This document shows, one piece after another, positions 34,058 through 50,463 of a stretch of DNA of 64,000 bases (position 1 is its first letter; each line of letters starts with the position of its first letter). The notes below the pieces were generated by a model. That model worked only from the letters and a program-made list of their open reading frames with translations. It ran no database searches and had not been told where the DNA came from. This DNA comes from Boswellia sacra (taxonomy: Eukaryota; Streptophyta; Magnoliopsida; Sapindales; Burseraceae), in contig SNVD02013917.1 of the NCBI GenBank assembly GCA_013180625.2, positions 1 to 64,000 on the forward strand, read 5' to 3'. A program made the translations under genes and the position numbers.

Positions 34058-36889
34058 ATGGTAGAATTTTTGTTAACGTTTCAGTCATTGGGTCATGAGA
34101 TCCCATTTGGCTTTATAGACCCTGATAAGGTCTCTAGGATAGGATTATTTAGTGCTACTAATGACTATTGTGAACTTGGTGTTTATGATCATAGGGATGT
34201 TAAGTTTAGTGTATCTTTACCCTGGAATGGTAAAGTTATAGTTATTGATAGTGACTCCACATTTTTAGACATTTTGAAAATGTATGAAATTAGGGATATT
34301 TGATATAACAATTGCAGTTGAGGTTACACCTCTTGATACTACGCCAATTGCATTTGAGATTCCTGGTAGTGAACCTGAGTTGAATGGGGTAGACAAAACT
34401 GGAGAATATGTAGCTAATAAGGTTAATAATACAGATAGAGACAGTGTCAGTCATGGGGTTGATGTGAATGAGGGTGTTAGTCATGGGGTTGATGTGAATA
34501 AGAGTGTTAGTCATGGGGTTGATGTAAATGAGAGTGTCAGTGATAGGGGTGATGTAAATGAGGGTGTCAGTCATTCGATTGATGAAACGGAGGGTTCAAT
34601 GGCAAATTCAATATGCCACAGTGAGTATGACCCGAATTCAGATGCTGATTATAGGCCAGATAGTGATAAAGAGTTTCAGTTTGAGGATAGTGGGGTTGAG
34701 AATGGTAGCAGTGGTAGTAGAGATGACTCTGAAGATGACCAATCACATTACCAGAGTGATGGTGAAAACTTTCAAAAAATTGTTACAAGTTCAGATGAGG
34801 AGGTAGGTAGTTCTAGGATGGCTAGGATCCATAGCAGAAAGCTTTTTAAGACTGGGTTAGAGGGAAAGGTTGAGTTAAAGGTTGGCCAAACCTTTAACAA
34901 TTTGGACCACTTTAGAGATGTGCTTAGAGAGTATGCAGTTCAGAATGGGATAATGCTAAAAAGAATTAAAAATGAGAAAGAAAGAGTAACATGTAAATGT
35001 GCAATAGAAGGTTTCCCATGGAGGATTCATGCCTCCCCAGCACAAGACTTAATAACATACAAAATTAAGAGCTTATATGCTATCCATGACTATGAGAAAC
35101 TGAATGACACACCTTAGTGTACTTACATTTGGATAGCCCAAAAATATGAAAAGTATTTTAGAAAAAAATCCTAATCTAGATGTAGACTGGTTAGAGAAGA
35201 TATGGCCTAGAACCAGCAAAACAAAAGCTATATAGGGCCAGGACCAGGGCTCTAGAACTTGTTGGTGAGCATCATAAAAAGGCTCTAAATTTGTGGCATA
35301 AATATGCTAACATCATCCTTCTAACAAACCCTGGTAGTACATGTTTTGTTAGGGCAGATGCAGCATTAATCCCTGCTGCTCCAAAATTTCAAGGGTTTTT
35401 TCTTAGTTTTCCAGCATAGAGGGTAGGGTTTATAGCTGGCTGTAGGCCATTTGTGGAGGTAGATGGTTGTCATCTTAAGGGGCCTATGGGAGGAGTCTTA
35501 TTGGCAGCTGTGGTAATTGATGCAGATAATCGGATGTTTCCCTTAGCCATTGCAATTTGTGACGTTGAATGCAATTCCACATGGAATTGGTTTCTAGAAC
35601 TCCTAGGTAAACACATTGGAGGGCAGAATGGGTTAGGGATGCCTATAACATTCATGAGTGATAGGCAGAAAGGAATTTTGAATGCTTTGTCTTTACAATA
35701 GCCATATGCATCCTATAGATATTGTGGTAAACATGTTTATGAAAATTTTAAAAAACAGCATACAGGACCAGCACTGCAATCTTTATTTTGGAAAGCTTGC
35801 AAGACTGCCAATATTAATATCTTCATTGTAGCAATGGAACAAATAAAGCAGATTGATGATAGAGCTTCTGAATGGTTGAGCAACATTCCTCCAATGAATT
35901 GGAGTAGACATGCATTTGATGAAAAAGTCAAAGTTGATCACGTAACAAATAATATCATGAATCGTTTAACTCTTGGATTAATCGATATAGGAGTCATACA
36001 TATGTTAGCATGGTTGAAGAGATAAGAAGGAAAATTATGAAGAGGCTGCATAAGAAGTAAGTAAATTGCTTTAGTTTTCATTTAATTTAATTTAATTTCT
36101 AGATTTCATTTAATTTTCTGATTTATTTTGGCATTTTGCTCTTTTAATCAAATTCTTTTTTTTTTTTTTTGCATTCTTCTGTTGTAATCAAATATAGTTA
36201 TATTTTGCATCCATTTGCTTTAATCAAATAAAGCTTTATTTTGTATAGTTACTGCCTCATTTTGTATACTTAGTAAACTTGTAAATTTATTTTTTCAAAC
36301 TATCCCTCATTTCAGGTTGAAAGAATGCTTATAAGTGGAAGACTGATGTTGGGCCAAACATTAGGACTATAATTACTGATAGAGGAAAGTGGGCTAATGG
36401 CCTTAAAGTTCTTTGGTGTGGAAATCTAGAATTTGAAGTTGTTAATAATGGGAGGTGTTTGTGGTGAAGTTGAACGAAGAATGGTGTTCCTATAGGATGT
36501 TTCAAGTGTATGGTATGCCTTGTGTGCACACCATTGCCTATGCTAAGGAAAGAATGATTGATGTGTATCAATTTGTCAACAAGATGCTGCATAAAGAGAA
36601 GTACATTGTAACATATGACCATTGTATCAAGCCTATCCCTGATCAAGATGAATGGCTAGTGGTCCCTTGCAACAATTTGGGAGCTCCCAAGATGAGGACA
36701 AAGGCTGGCAGGCCTAAGAAATCCAGAAGAAGGGCTCCTGATGAAGACCCCCCTCCTAGCAAGCTTTTCACAATGATATGTAAGAACTGCGGAGGCTACG
36801 ATCACAATAAAAGGACTTGCAAAAATCCCCCAGGTGCTTTTAAAAAAAAGGTAACTATTTATATTTTTAATCTTAATCTTCTCTATTAA
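34058..36889 (+). pseudogene. mudrA-like MULE transposase, multiply broken
   Basis: Segments of one transposase in several frames. 34058-34303 is a PB1-like N-terminal module. 34284-35117 is an acidic linker and the MuDR DNA-binding domain (KVELKVGQTFNNLDHFRDVL). 35453-35955 is the MULE DDE core with VDGCHLKG and MSDRQKGI, interrupted by a TAG at 35699-35701. 36455-36889 is the SWIM-like finger (CSYRMFQVYGMPCVHTIAYA), a basic stretch and a CCHC knuckle (CKNCGGYDHNKRTC). There are at least a frameshift near 34290, several breaks in 35118-35440 and the in-frame stop. Ser/Thr/Gln-rich exons up to about 37390 (repeated ATSSQP) may be its C-terminal tail. It cannot make active transposase as read, so the element would need an enzyme in trans. 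Confidence 0.88.
34443..34592 (+). repeat. 30-bp minisatellite encoding a 10-residue repeat
   Basis: Five in-frame units starting at 34443, 34473, 34503, 34533 and 34563 code for variants of SVSHGVDVNE within the acidic linker of the transposase. The last two units are the most diverged. Confidence 0.93.
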
Positions 36890-37921
36890 GAAATATTACA
36901 TTTATATGTTGACAACTAATAATTGATCTTTGATTAATGATTAAGGCAAAGAGATCCTATGTGGTACATCTTCAGCTGCTGCATCACAGGCTCATAGACC
37001 AGAAATTAATCTTGATGCACCATCATCTCATCCAAATAATGCACCAACTTCTCAACCAAATAAAGAAAGGATACAAAAACTCCCAGTTACAAAGAAAAAA
37101 TGGGTAAAATTAAAAATTTCATATAAGTTATTTTCATTAAGCATTTCACTAACATTTTTTAATATTACTCACTGCTCCAGGGAGTACCATCAATTGAAGC
37201 AACATCTTCTCAACCAACTCCAAGTCATACTGAAGCAACTTCTTCTCAACCTGGTGTAGCTACATCTCAGACTCCAGCAAACATTCCCTCATCTCAAACA
37301 TATGAAGCCTCACAAGATATTGGATGCTCAGCCCCAAAAACATCTCAGCAAACTCAAAATTCAAATGTAATGGGGAGAGGAAGAGGTATATCTTATTCAT
37401 TAAAAATAGATTGATGTATTTTAATAATCCCTACTAATTTCGTGTGGTTATTCATGCATGCAGTGACTAGGTGGTTCTCCCAAGAGTAACAATGAAATCC
37501 AGAAATCCTAGGCAAGAGTCTTTGTATGGATACTTATCATACTTTGGCAAATTAGCACACAATTTGATATATTTTGGATAATATTTTTGATAAATATTTT
37601 GGTACATTAGCACGGACAAGATGATGGATAATTTTTTGTTTATATAAATGCTATAAGAGCTACAAGTTAACTTTGAAGTAACATTGACAATGTAACTTCA
37701 TGTTCTCTTTGTTTATATAAATGCTATAAGATCATCTCTTTTATTTATATAACTGATATTGTTTGTGCTCTTTTGTTTATATAAATGACAATAAAGTAGA
37801 TTATTGTTCTGTTCATTGCAATGTAGCAGAAATATCTTACATGCATTTCATATCATAATACTACAGTTTGTATATGGTACTGCATGTCATACACCAATAA
37901 CACAAATTACGTGTATTTCAA

Positions 37922-38440
37922 TTACAATGTCTTTATAAGTAGTGCTACCAAAGTAACCAGCAACAAATATTGTAGGAGCTTGTTCACAATCACATCAGTG
38001 TTGGTTTTTCCATTGCTTTGCACAATCTTTTCATTTAAGTTCGACAACCTTTTCATATCAGTTTGCATCTCCTTTAATATCACTTCAATATCATCATTTT
38101 TAGTCAGATCATCCTTAGCCTTAGAGCAGTTCACCATATCAATTAGATCATTGTTAACTTCATCAACATCAGGATCCCACCACCTAAAAAAATTATAGAC
38201 ACCATTTTTGCATATGAAATAAAGCCTACCAGGATTATTGGATGACTCAGAAATCATAACACCTGCCCTTGAATCACACTTACATTTCCTGTTCTTGAAT
38301 TTTATCAAGCTGCCATTTATCATTTTACATCTGCCCGTGCTTGATGCACTGCTGTTATGCCTTGCAGTGCTTGAGACTGAATAATTCCTTTCTATGCTTG
38401 AGCTCATGCTTTGCCTTGCAATGTAATTTGATGCGTACAT
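37922..38440 (-). CDS. GRF-type zinc-finger-like protein with C-terminal membrane segment, carried by the MULE
   Basis: An uninterrupted 172-residue frame inside the MULE, opposing the transposase. It begins with a Ser-rich stretch (1-35). A GRF-like zinc-ribbon follows: KCKC, NNPGRLYFIC, then FFRWWDPD (about 52-92). The fourth metal ligand of the usual C-x-C...C...C pattern is not obvious; a Tyr sits where Cys is expected. A polar, probably coiled-coil region (about 110-145) follows, then a hydrophobic C-terminal anchor (LLQYLLLVTLVALLIKTL). Similar GRF-coil-TM proteins are common as unnamed plant ORFs. It could be a second MULE gene analogous in position to mudrB of maize MuDR, or a captured host gene. 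Function is unknown. Confidence 0.7.
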   Translation of the reverse strand: MYASNYIARQSMSSSIERNYSVSSTARHNSSASSTGRCKMINGSLIKFKNRKCKCDSRAGVMISESSNNPGRLYFICKNGVYNFFRWWDPDVDEVNNDLIDMVNCSKAKDDLTKNDDIEVILKEMQTDMKRLSNLNEKIVQSNGKTNTDVIVNKLLQYLLLVTLVALLIKTL

Positions 38441-38856
38441 TGAGGCTTAATTTATGAGTTAAAGCTATGTTATTGATGTGTAGAGGCCTGCCTTGTGTGT
38501 GATGGATTTGAATGTGAGATGAAAGTGTGTGAAGAAATTGAAGTTGTGTTATTGCTGTGATAATTGCGAAGCTAGGTTTAGTGTCTTATACTAATTTAAA
38601 CCCATGCATGCACAGCCTAACGGCTACATTCCAACGGATACTTGCCCTTTGAATTCAATTTTAATTGTTTGTAGGGTAAAATGGTCTTTTGACGCTGTCA
38701 AATGTAGACACAGATTTGTTTTTTCATGTTGCATTTCGAGGGTAAAATCGTAAATTGATGTATCCTCCCTTGTTTATTATTATATACACATTTTCACTTA
38801 TTTATAGACAGGGGTATATATGTAATTTAAATGTAAATAGATGGAAAGATGATGTC

Positions 38857-38991
38857 ATGTGACGGCAAATGTATTAAAAGGGGTGCCTATGACGCGTTTC
38901 TAAAACTATAGCGACTCTTTTAAAAAAAATGTAATAGTCTCATCTCTATAACATAAAGGCAAAAGATAGGGGAGGTTTGTGACATTATTCC
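38857..38991 (-). repeat. MULE right terminal inverted repeat
   Basis: Inverted partner of 32971-33105. The TGACGGCAAATGT at about 38868 marks the inner part. Confidence 0.88.
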
Positions 38992-39229
38992 TGCTTTAAT
39001 ATTATAACAATGTAGCATACCAAATATGACTTTATTCCCTTGTAATTTAATTTATCAGTTTCTTTTAGAAATCTTTTACTTTTTATTTTTATTTTTTTTT
39101 ATCATGTAAGAGTTAAAATTAATTCCCGTTTATCTTTGTGAGGTGGAAAGTGAAGTCTTCATTTCACTACAAAATTTATTTTGTATACTGCAAGAAGGTC
39201 CACTTTTCTGTTACTCGAAGTTTTGAGGT

Positions 39230-40012
39230 ATAGGCTTATATGATTCCAACAAACCAACATTAAATTTGGAGACATTATCTTATCTAATCAATGTCTTCCA
39301 TGGCACCGTAAAAAACATTCTTTTTGCTTTAAATCACCGATTAAGGTTAGGGGTGGGATTCGGTAATCGATTCCCTTTGTTGACGGAACCATTGCTAAAT
39401 ACGAATATATTTTTGTCACCGCAACGCCCTCAAGTCAAGGGATACACATTTAGCTTAGCAACAAATGCACGAGCCTGGCCGCTTGATTCCGACAGCCTGA
39501 AAGTATAATCCACCTTCATGTTGAGCGCGCTCGGACCACACCAGAAGCATGACACGTTCCGTTCATAGTCCAATAACAAGCTAAGTCCCTTGAAGCTTTA
39601 CAGGCTTCAAACAATATTTACTACTCTAATATATAGGCTTATATGATTCCAACAAACCAACATTAAATTTGGAGACATTATCTTATCTAATCAATGCTTC
39701 CATGGCATAAAAAACATTCTTTTTGCTTTAAATCACCGATTTCGGTAATCGATTCCCTTTGTTGACGGAACCATTGCTAAATACGAATATATTTTTGTCA
39801 CCGCAACGCCCTCAAGTCAAGGGATACACATTTAGCTTAGCAACAAATGCACGAGCCTGGCCGCTTGAACAGCCTGAAAGTATAATCCACCTTCATGTTG
39901 AGCGCGCTCGGACCACACCAGAAGCATGACACGTTCCGTTCATAGTCCAATAACAAGCTAAGTCCCTTGATGCTTTACAGGCTTCAAACAATATTTACTA
40001 CTCTAATATAAA
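39230..40012. repeat. ~0.4-kb tandem duplication
   Basis: Copy 1 (39230-39632) and copy 2 (39633-40012) both begin ATAGGCTTATATGATTCCAA and end near TTTACTACTCTAATAT. Copy 2 lacks small blocks, including CCGT, a ~17-bp segment after TCACCGATT and 6 bp before CAGCCTGAAAG. Inside is a palindromic GAGCGCGCTC. No protein is recognised, and it lies just beyond the SEC23 3' end. Confidence 0.93.
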
Positions 40013-40316
40013 TCAGCGCGATACCGATTTTCCAAGTTGTCAAGTTAACGGTAAAGCATCAGACAAAAGCACGAGCATTCAAGTACAATTACCCAACAAA
40101 CAGTCACATGAGGCTGCTGCTTTTCAAGTATTACGATGATTTTCGAATTCACCCCCTCAACTCTTCAGTGGTTTATGTAATTGACACTAAGAGAAAATTA
40201 TTTTCCTGAATTATAAAACAAAAAAAAAAGAAGATAGAGATATGCATTAACTGTACAAAAAATAAAAATAAAAAGCAGCAACAAATTATACAAAACTGCA
40301 AAAGCCGTGTCACACT

Positions 40317-45787
<5,471 letters not shown>

Positions 45788-46421
45788 TCTCTTCTGCAAA
45801 ACCTCTCTCTCTATCCAACCACCACGCCGCTAGACTCAGTCTCTCTTCTCCTACTATACTACTACTAGACCACTGCCACACCTCCAACTCCAATCCAAAT
45901 AGTAACCCTCTTTCCAGATTTCCTTGGATTGCTTTGGCTTCTCCAACTCTTTTGTTTTACCTTTTTGGCCAAGTAATCACCCATTCCTCGTCAAATATTC
46001 TTATTATTATTTTTATTTTTATTATAATAAAATATTTATTTATTGCTGAAAGAAAGAAAGTATTGTGAACTTATATAATAATAGGGGCTTGCGATTCTGA
46101 ACGGACATTTCCACGGTATGTGTATTTCAAGAATAGATAATAGAATAAAAATTAGTGCCTGCACAAAGGACGTAAAATCATTTGTCAGTAGATTAATATA
46201 GATTTATTTGTTTGAATAAAAATAATATTCTTATTAATTTTATAATTTAAATAACTTTCTTGTAAAAATTCTTTTAATTTTTATTTGTTAGTGGTTAAAT
46301 TTTTTTATTTTGACTGACAATCTTTTTTATTATAACAAAAGGAGTGTAAGAGTACTGTTATGTTATTCTTGGAAGCTCGAAGACGCGGTGGCTACGAGAA
46401 ACGAGTGGAGAAAGAGTGACC
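45788..46421. promoter_or_regulatory. Shared upstream region of divergent SEC23 and PPR genes
   Basis: Only 634 bp separate the two start codons, so both promoters must lie here or overlap. The middle (about 46000-46330) is very AT-rich. No distinctive element is identified. Confidence 0.5.
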
Positions 46422-48176
46422 ATGATGAGCAATTCCCACCAACACCAGCTCTGTCTTCTTCGCAGACTGGAATCATTAGGAGAGCTCAAACAAATCCAAG
46501 CTTTCTTCATCAAAACTCAACTCTTTGATGCTTCTTCTAGTAGTCCAGAGCTCCACATCTACAATTCCCTCATTCAATGCCTCTCCACTTCCAAGACCAA
46601 CTCCTTGGAAGCCATCGCCCTGTATAAAGATATGCTTCAAAAAGGCCTTGTTCCTAACTCTTACACCCTACCCTTTGTCCTCAAGGCCTGTGCGCAGTCT
46701 CAAGCTCTCAGTGTAGGCCAGCAGATTCACGCATACTCGATCAAGACGGCTCTCCTGTCAAATGTGTATGTCTTCAACACTCTGATAAGGCTCTATGCTG
46801 TTTGTGGCCTCATTGGTGCTGTTCACAACTTGTTCCACTTTCACCAAGGCCCTCTAGAACTACGGGATTTGGTCTCCTGGACCACTCTTATCCAAGCTTA
46901 TGTCAAGATGGGATATGCCAGGGAAGCCATTCACGCTTTCTTTGACATGTTGCAAGCCAAGCTGAGACCCGACCGAATGACGTTGGTCATTCTTCTCTCT
47001 GCCTGCTCTAAACTTGGGGATTTGGCTTTGGGTACGCAAATTCATACATATATACGTGATAATAGTCTCCATCTCAATCCAGATATTTTTGTCAACAATG
47101 CATTGGTGGACATGTATTTGAAATGTGGCAACACCAATTTTGCTTGTAAGGTGTTCGATGAGATGTCTGTTAAAAATGTTGTTTCTTGGAATACCATGAT
47201 AACAGGGCTAGCCCAACAAGGTAAATACAAGGAAGCATTGGACATATTCCGGAGCATGCAAAGTAGAGGTCTTAGGCCTGATGATGTTACATTAGTTGGC
47301 GTTCTGAATTCTTGCGCTAATCTTGGGTTGCTCCAATTCGGGAACTGGGTTCATGCATATATTGATAAAAATCATATTAGAGCCGATGGGTTTATCGGGA
47401 ATGCTCTAGTAGATATGTACGCCAAATGCGGATGCATAGATGAGGCCCTTGGGGTGTTTCAGGGAATGATATGCAGAGATGTCTATTCATATACTGCCAT
47501 TGTCGTTGGGTTGGCCATGCATGGGGACGCTCAGAAAGTTGTATATATTTTCTCTGAGATGTGTAGAATGGGAATCGAACCGGATGAAGTAACATTTATT
47601 GGTCTCCTATCTGCTTGTAGTCACGCAGGGCTAGTAGAGGAAGGCCGTAAGTATTTTGAGGACATGACAAGGGTTTACAACCTGAAACCTCAAACTGAGC
47701 ACTATGCTTGTATGGTCGACCTCTTTGGCCGTGCTGGACTATTAACTGAGGCGGTTGAGCTCATTAATAGCATGCCACTTATGCCCGATGCCTTTGTATG
47801 GGGGGCATTACTCGGAGCTTGTAAAATTCATGCAAACGTTGAGCTTGGGGAAATTGTTTTGGAAAAACTGGTGAGAGTTGAACCTGGAAGAGATGGAGCA
47901 TATACGCTCATGTCGAACATATATTCCTCTGCAAGCAGATGGAAGGAGGCATTGAAGGTGAGAAAGACAATGAAAGAAAGAAACATGAAGAAGACTCCTG
48001 GTTGCAGTTCAATTGAAGTTGGTGGTGAGGTTCATGAATTCAGGAAGGGGGACAAATCACATCCGAAAAGCGTGGAGATATACAAGCTGCTGGAAGAAAT
48101 GACGAGTCATTTAAAGAATTATGGGGACTGCTCTCACAGCATTGCAAATCTTTCAATACATATAGAAACGGAATGA
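46422..48176 (+). CDS. Pentatricopeptide repeat protein, PLS class with E/E+ domain
   Basis: An intronless 584-residue protein made of tandem PLS-type PPR motifs from about residue 45 to 500. Examples are VVSWNTMITGLAQQGKYKEA, FIGNALVDMYAKCGCIDEAL and EPDEVTFIGLLSACSHAGLV. An E/E+ region follows (WKEALKVRKTMKERNMKKTP, GCSSIEVGGEVHEFRKGDKS, HP). There is no C-terminal DYW deaminase domain, so any C-to-U editing role would need a DYW partner in trans. Such proteins bind specific organelle RNAs in mitochondria or chloroplasts. The N-terminus (MMSNSHQHQLCLLRRL) is basic but short, so the target organelle is unclear. The chosen start is the first ATG. The adjacent second ATG (46425) would change one residue. 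The RNA target cannot be read from sequence alone. Confidence 0.95.
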   Translation: MMSNSHQHQLCLLRRLESLGELKQIQAFFIKTQLFDASSSSPELHIYNSLIQCLSTSKTNSLEAIALYKDMLQKGLVPNSYTLPFVLKACAQSQALSVGQQIHAYSIKTALLSNVYVFNTLIRLYAVCGLIGAVHNLFHFHQGPLELRDLVSWTTLIQAYVKMGYAREAIHAFFDMLQAKLRPDRMTLVILLSACSKLGDLALGTQIHTYIRDNSLHLNPDIFVNNALVDMYLKCGNTNFACKVFDEMSVKNVVSWNTMITGLAQQGKYKEALDIFRSMQSRGLRPDDVTLVGVLNSCANLGLLQFGNWVHAYIDKNHIRADGFIGNALVDMYAKCGCIDEALGVFQGMICRDVYSYTAIVVGLAMHGDAQKVVYIFSEMCRMGIEPDEVTFIGLLSACSHAGLVEEGRKYFEDMTRVYNLKPQTEHYACMVDLFGRAGLLTEAVELINSMPLMPDAFVWGALLGACKIHANVELGEIVLEKLVRVEPGRDGAYTLMSNIYSSASRWKEALKVRKTMKERNMKKTPGCSSIEVGGEVHEFRKGDKSHPKSVEIYKLLEEMTSHLKNYGDCSHSIANLSIHIETE

Positions 48177-48493
48177 TGTTGGCATATTAATGTTCTCAGA
48201 TGGTCCACCAAAACTGATTTCATCAAGGGCTTTGAGGATCTTCTGAACTTTTCAAAGTTAAAAAGTAAAGGAGGAATGTGATCAATGATTCACGTCCATC
48301 ACCTTGTACCAAAGGTAATATTCATGTAAATATTCATCTTGTGATTAAACCTGATTGTAATAAAAACATGTAATACGATTGCAAAAGTAAAAAGTTTTCG
48401 AGTCGAAATCATTTATTCCAATCCTATTGCTTGCATATTAATGTCACAAGATACATGGGCAGAAATTCATGTTGTAGTTGCAGAAATTCATGC

Positions 48494-48533
<40 letters not shown>

Positions 48534-50463
48534 GTTAACTTGGGATTGAGTTAAAGTTTAGGGTGTTGGAGATCTCACATGGTATTTAAAGGATTTGGCA
48601 GGAAATTTTAATTAAATTTATTTTAAATAAAAAAACAAAAAAAAACCAGATGAGGTATGTAAGCACACGACTAGGCTAGCTTGCGTCCTCTAAACCATCC
48701 AGTTTGATGCCTACAGAAGTGGCTTTAAGACCTTAATTGCTCTTCTTTTTCCTGAGAAGGCCACGTTTAGGAACCAAGAAATGCGTGTTGGTGTGTGCAA
48801 ATTTTTAGGCCGTGGATGTGGAAACTCATATTCATAAAACCTTAACCATGTAATGCTTATTTAACAAACTTGTTCTTTCTTAATTAACTCGTCACCTTAA
48901 AGATCTGTATATTTATTTTAACTGATGAACTCCATTTTCGCAATATCTCCAACCTCGGAGGTTAGTTACTTTAACTAATTAATTAAATCAAAGAAGTATT
49001 TCTTTCTCTTTTTCAGAGGGGCGTTAGGCTTGTACTGTGTTTATGGCGGTGAAGGAATTATTTTGGACTACTTTAAAATCAACCTGTCAAAACGAAAAGG
49101 CTGGGTAAAACCACTGGCTACTGAGTACAGGCCACGTAGATAGGGAAAGGAAAAAGATACTGTTCTGTTTTGAATAGTACATGCTACTTGTGGTCCAGCA
49201 GCTTTGCTCCTTTTTGATTGATTTGCTTGGCGCTCTCCAGTCCAGTCCTGGTGCTCGAGTTCTCTTGCATTCATGCTGGCTGGCAAAATGCAAATGGTCC
49301 TCACCAAGCCTTCTACAAAATTATTTTTTTTCTATCAATTGACGATCTGGCTTTCAGTAATATCCTTAAATTTGTCCACTTAGAATGGTGTGATGTACTG
49401 ATCACAAGTCGAATAGACTGGAGAAGAATCCCAATATTAATTACTACAGATTCTAGTATTTGCTATTTCTGGGTATGGTATTAATTAATTATTCTTAAAA
49501 AGATGATTAGCAAGGAAACACAGAATTGATTTGATTGAACATCCTAATTAATGAGAAAGTCAATTAAAGAGGCGCGAACTTTTAAAGAGGTAGCAAGCAC
49601 ACTAGTGTAAATTGCTGAGACTTGATAGTCTAGAATCTGAAGAGAAGCATATAAATAACATATGCATACATCGTATTAGATTATTGGGATTGTTGAAGGC
49701 TAAGCGGTTATAATTGTTAGTTTGAGGGGGCGGTTTGCATGGAGAGCGCAGGCAGGGGTCGTTGGGGACCGTATACTCTCAAGATCAGTGGGGTCCACAT
49801 TCTCTACAATTTTTTTTTCTTATTAATTTACAGCTCTCCCTAAACTAACACACTTTGGAAGAGTAACACAAATTGTGTGAATCCTCAAATTACAGGTAAG
49901 CCACTCCTTTGATAATAATGAAAAAAAAAAAAAATGACATTTCACTGGTAAAGAAAAGAAAACTTGGGAGGAGATGGTGGGAGGGAATAGAAGTAGAAGA
50001 GCCAAAACTACAAATCACGCGGCTTGTATTGTATCAGAATACGGAGACTATCCCAGTGGGGCCCAGAGACGGGAATCTGAGTAACAAACTCTACAAAAAG
50101 CAAAGCAAACCAACTGCAGCATAACTCATCAGAGAAAAGACAAATTAACAAAGAAATTCTTGAGCGGTTAAGGTAAACACACTCTCCGTTTTTTCTTCAA
50201 TTTCCTATTTCTAATTTCTCTCAGGTTGTTACATGTTTTCAAGTTGAAGGTCTTTTTTTTTTTTTTTTGGTTTTTTTGGCTTAGAATTATCAGTACGTAT
50301 TGCAATCTTCCCAGGTAAATCCCATGTTATATACATGTGAAGCTCAACATTAATGCATTTTAAGGCTTAAATATTTCTTACTTAACAATTCAACTTACAG
50401 TAGTGCTGTTTTTGTTTCTCTCAATTGATGATACAAACAGGGGAGAAACAATATTATTAAAAA
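48177..50463. other. Intergenic region, PPR to bHLH
   Basis: No gene is recognised in 2.3 kb. A possible 5'-UTR intron of the bHLH gene runs from a donor at about 50171 (AAG|GTAAAC) to an acceptor at about 50440 (AAACAG|GGGAG), judged from splice sites only. A long T run lies at about 50252-50268. Confidence 0.5.
48503..48530. repeat. (TG)14 microsatellite
   Basis: Perfect dinucleotide run following a short AT run, in the PPR 3' flank. Confidence 0.95.

Larger units (their letters stand above)
32971..38991. mobile_element. Complete Mutator-like element (MULE) with long TIRs
   Basis: The left end GGGATAATGTCACAAACCTC (32971 on) and the right end GAGGTTTGTGACATTATTCC (to 38991) are inverted repeats. 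Similarity extends about 135 bp, through ATGAGAC, TAAAAAGAGTC, TTTTAGAAAC, GTCATAGGCACCC and ACATTTGCCGT. The element is flanked by a 10-bp target duplication with one mismatch: TGATTTAATA (32961-32970) and TGCTTTAATA (38992-39001). Length is 6,021 bp. It carries a decayed mudrA-type transposase on + and an opposing ORF with a GRF-like zinc finger on -. Confidence 0.93.

Noticed and set aside
34290..34574. 94-codon minus-strand repetitive frame (TDTLIYINPM repeats)
   Set aside because: It is the antisense image of the 30-bp minisatellite in the MULE transposase, not a separate repeat protein.
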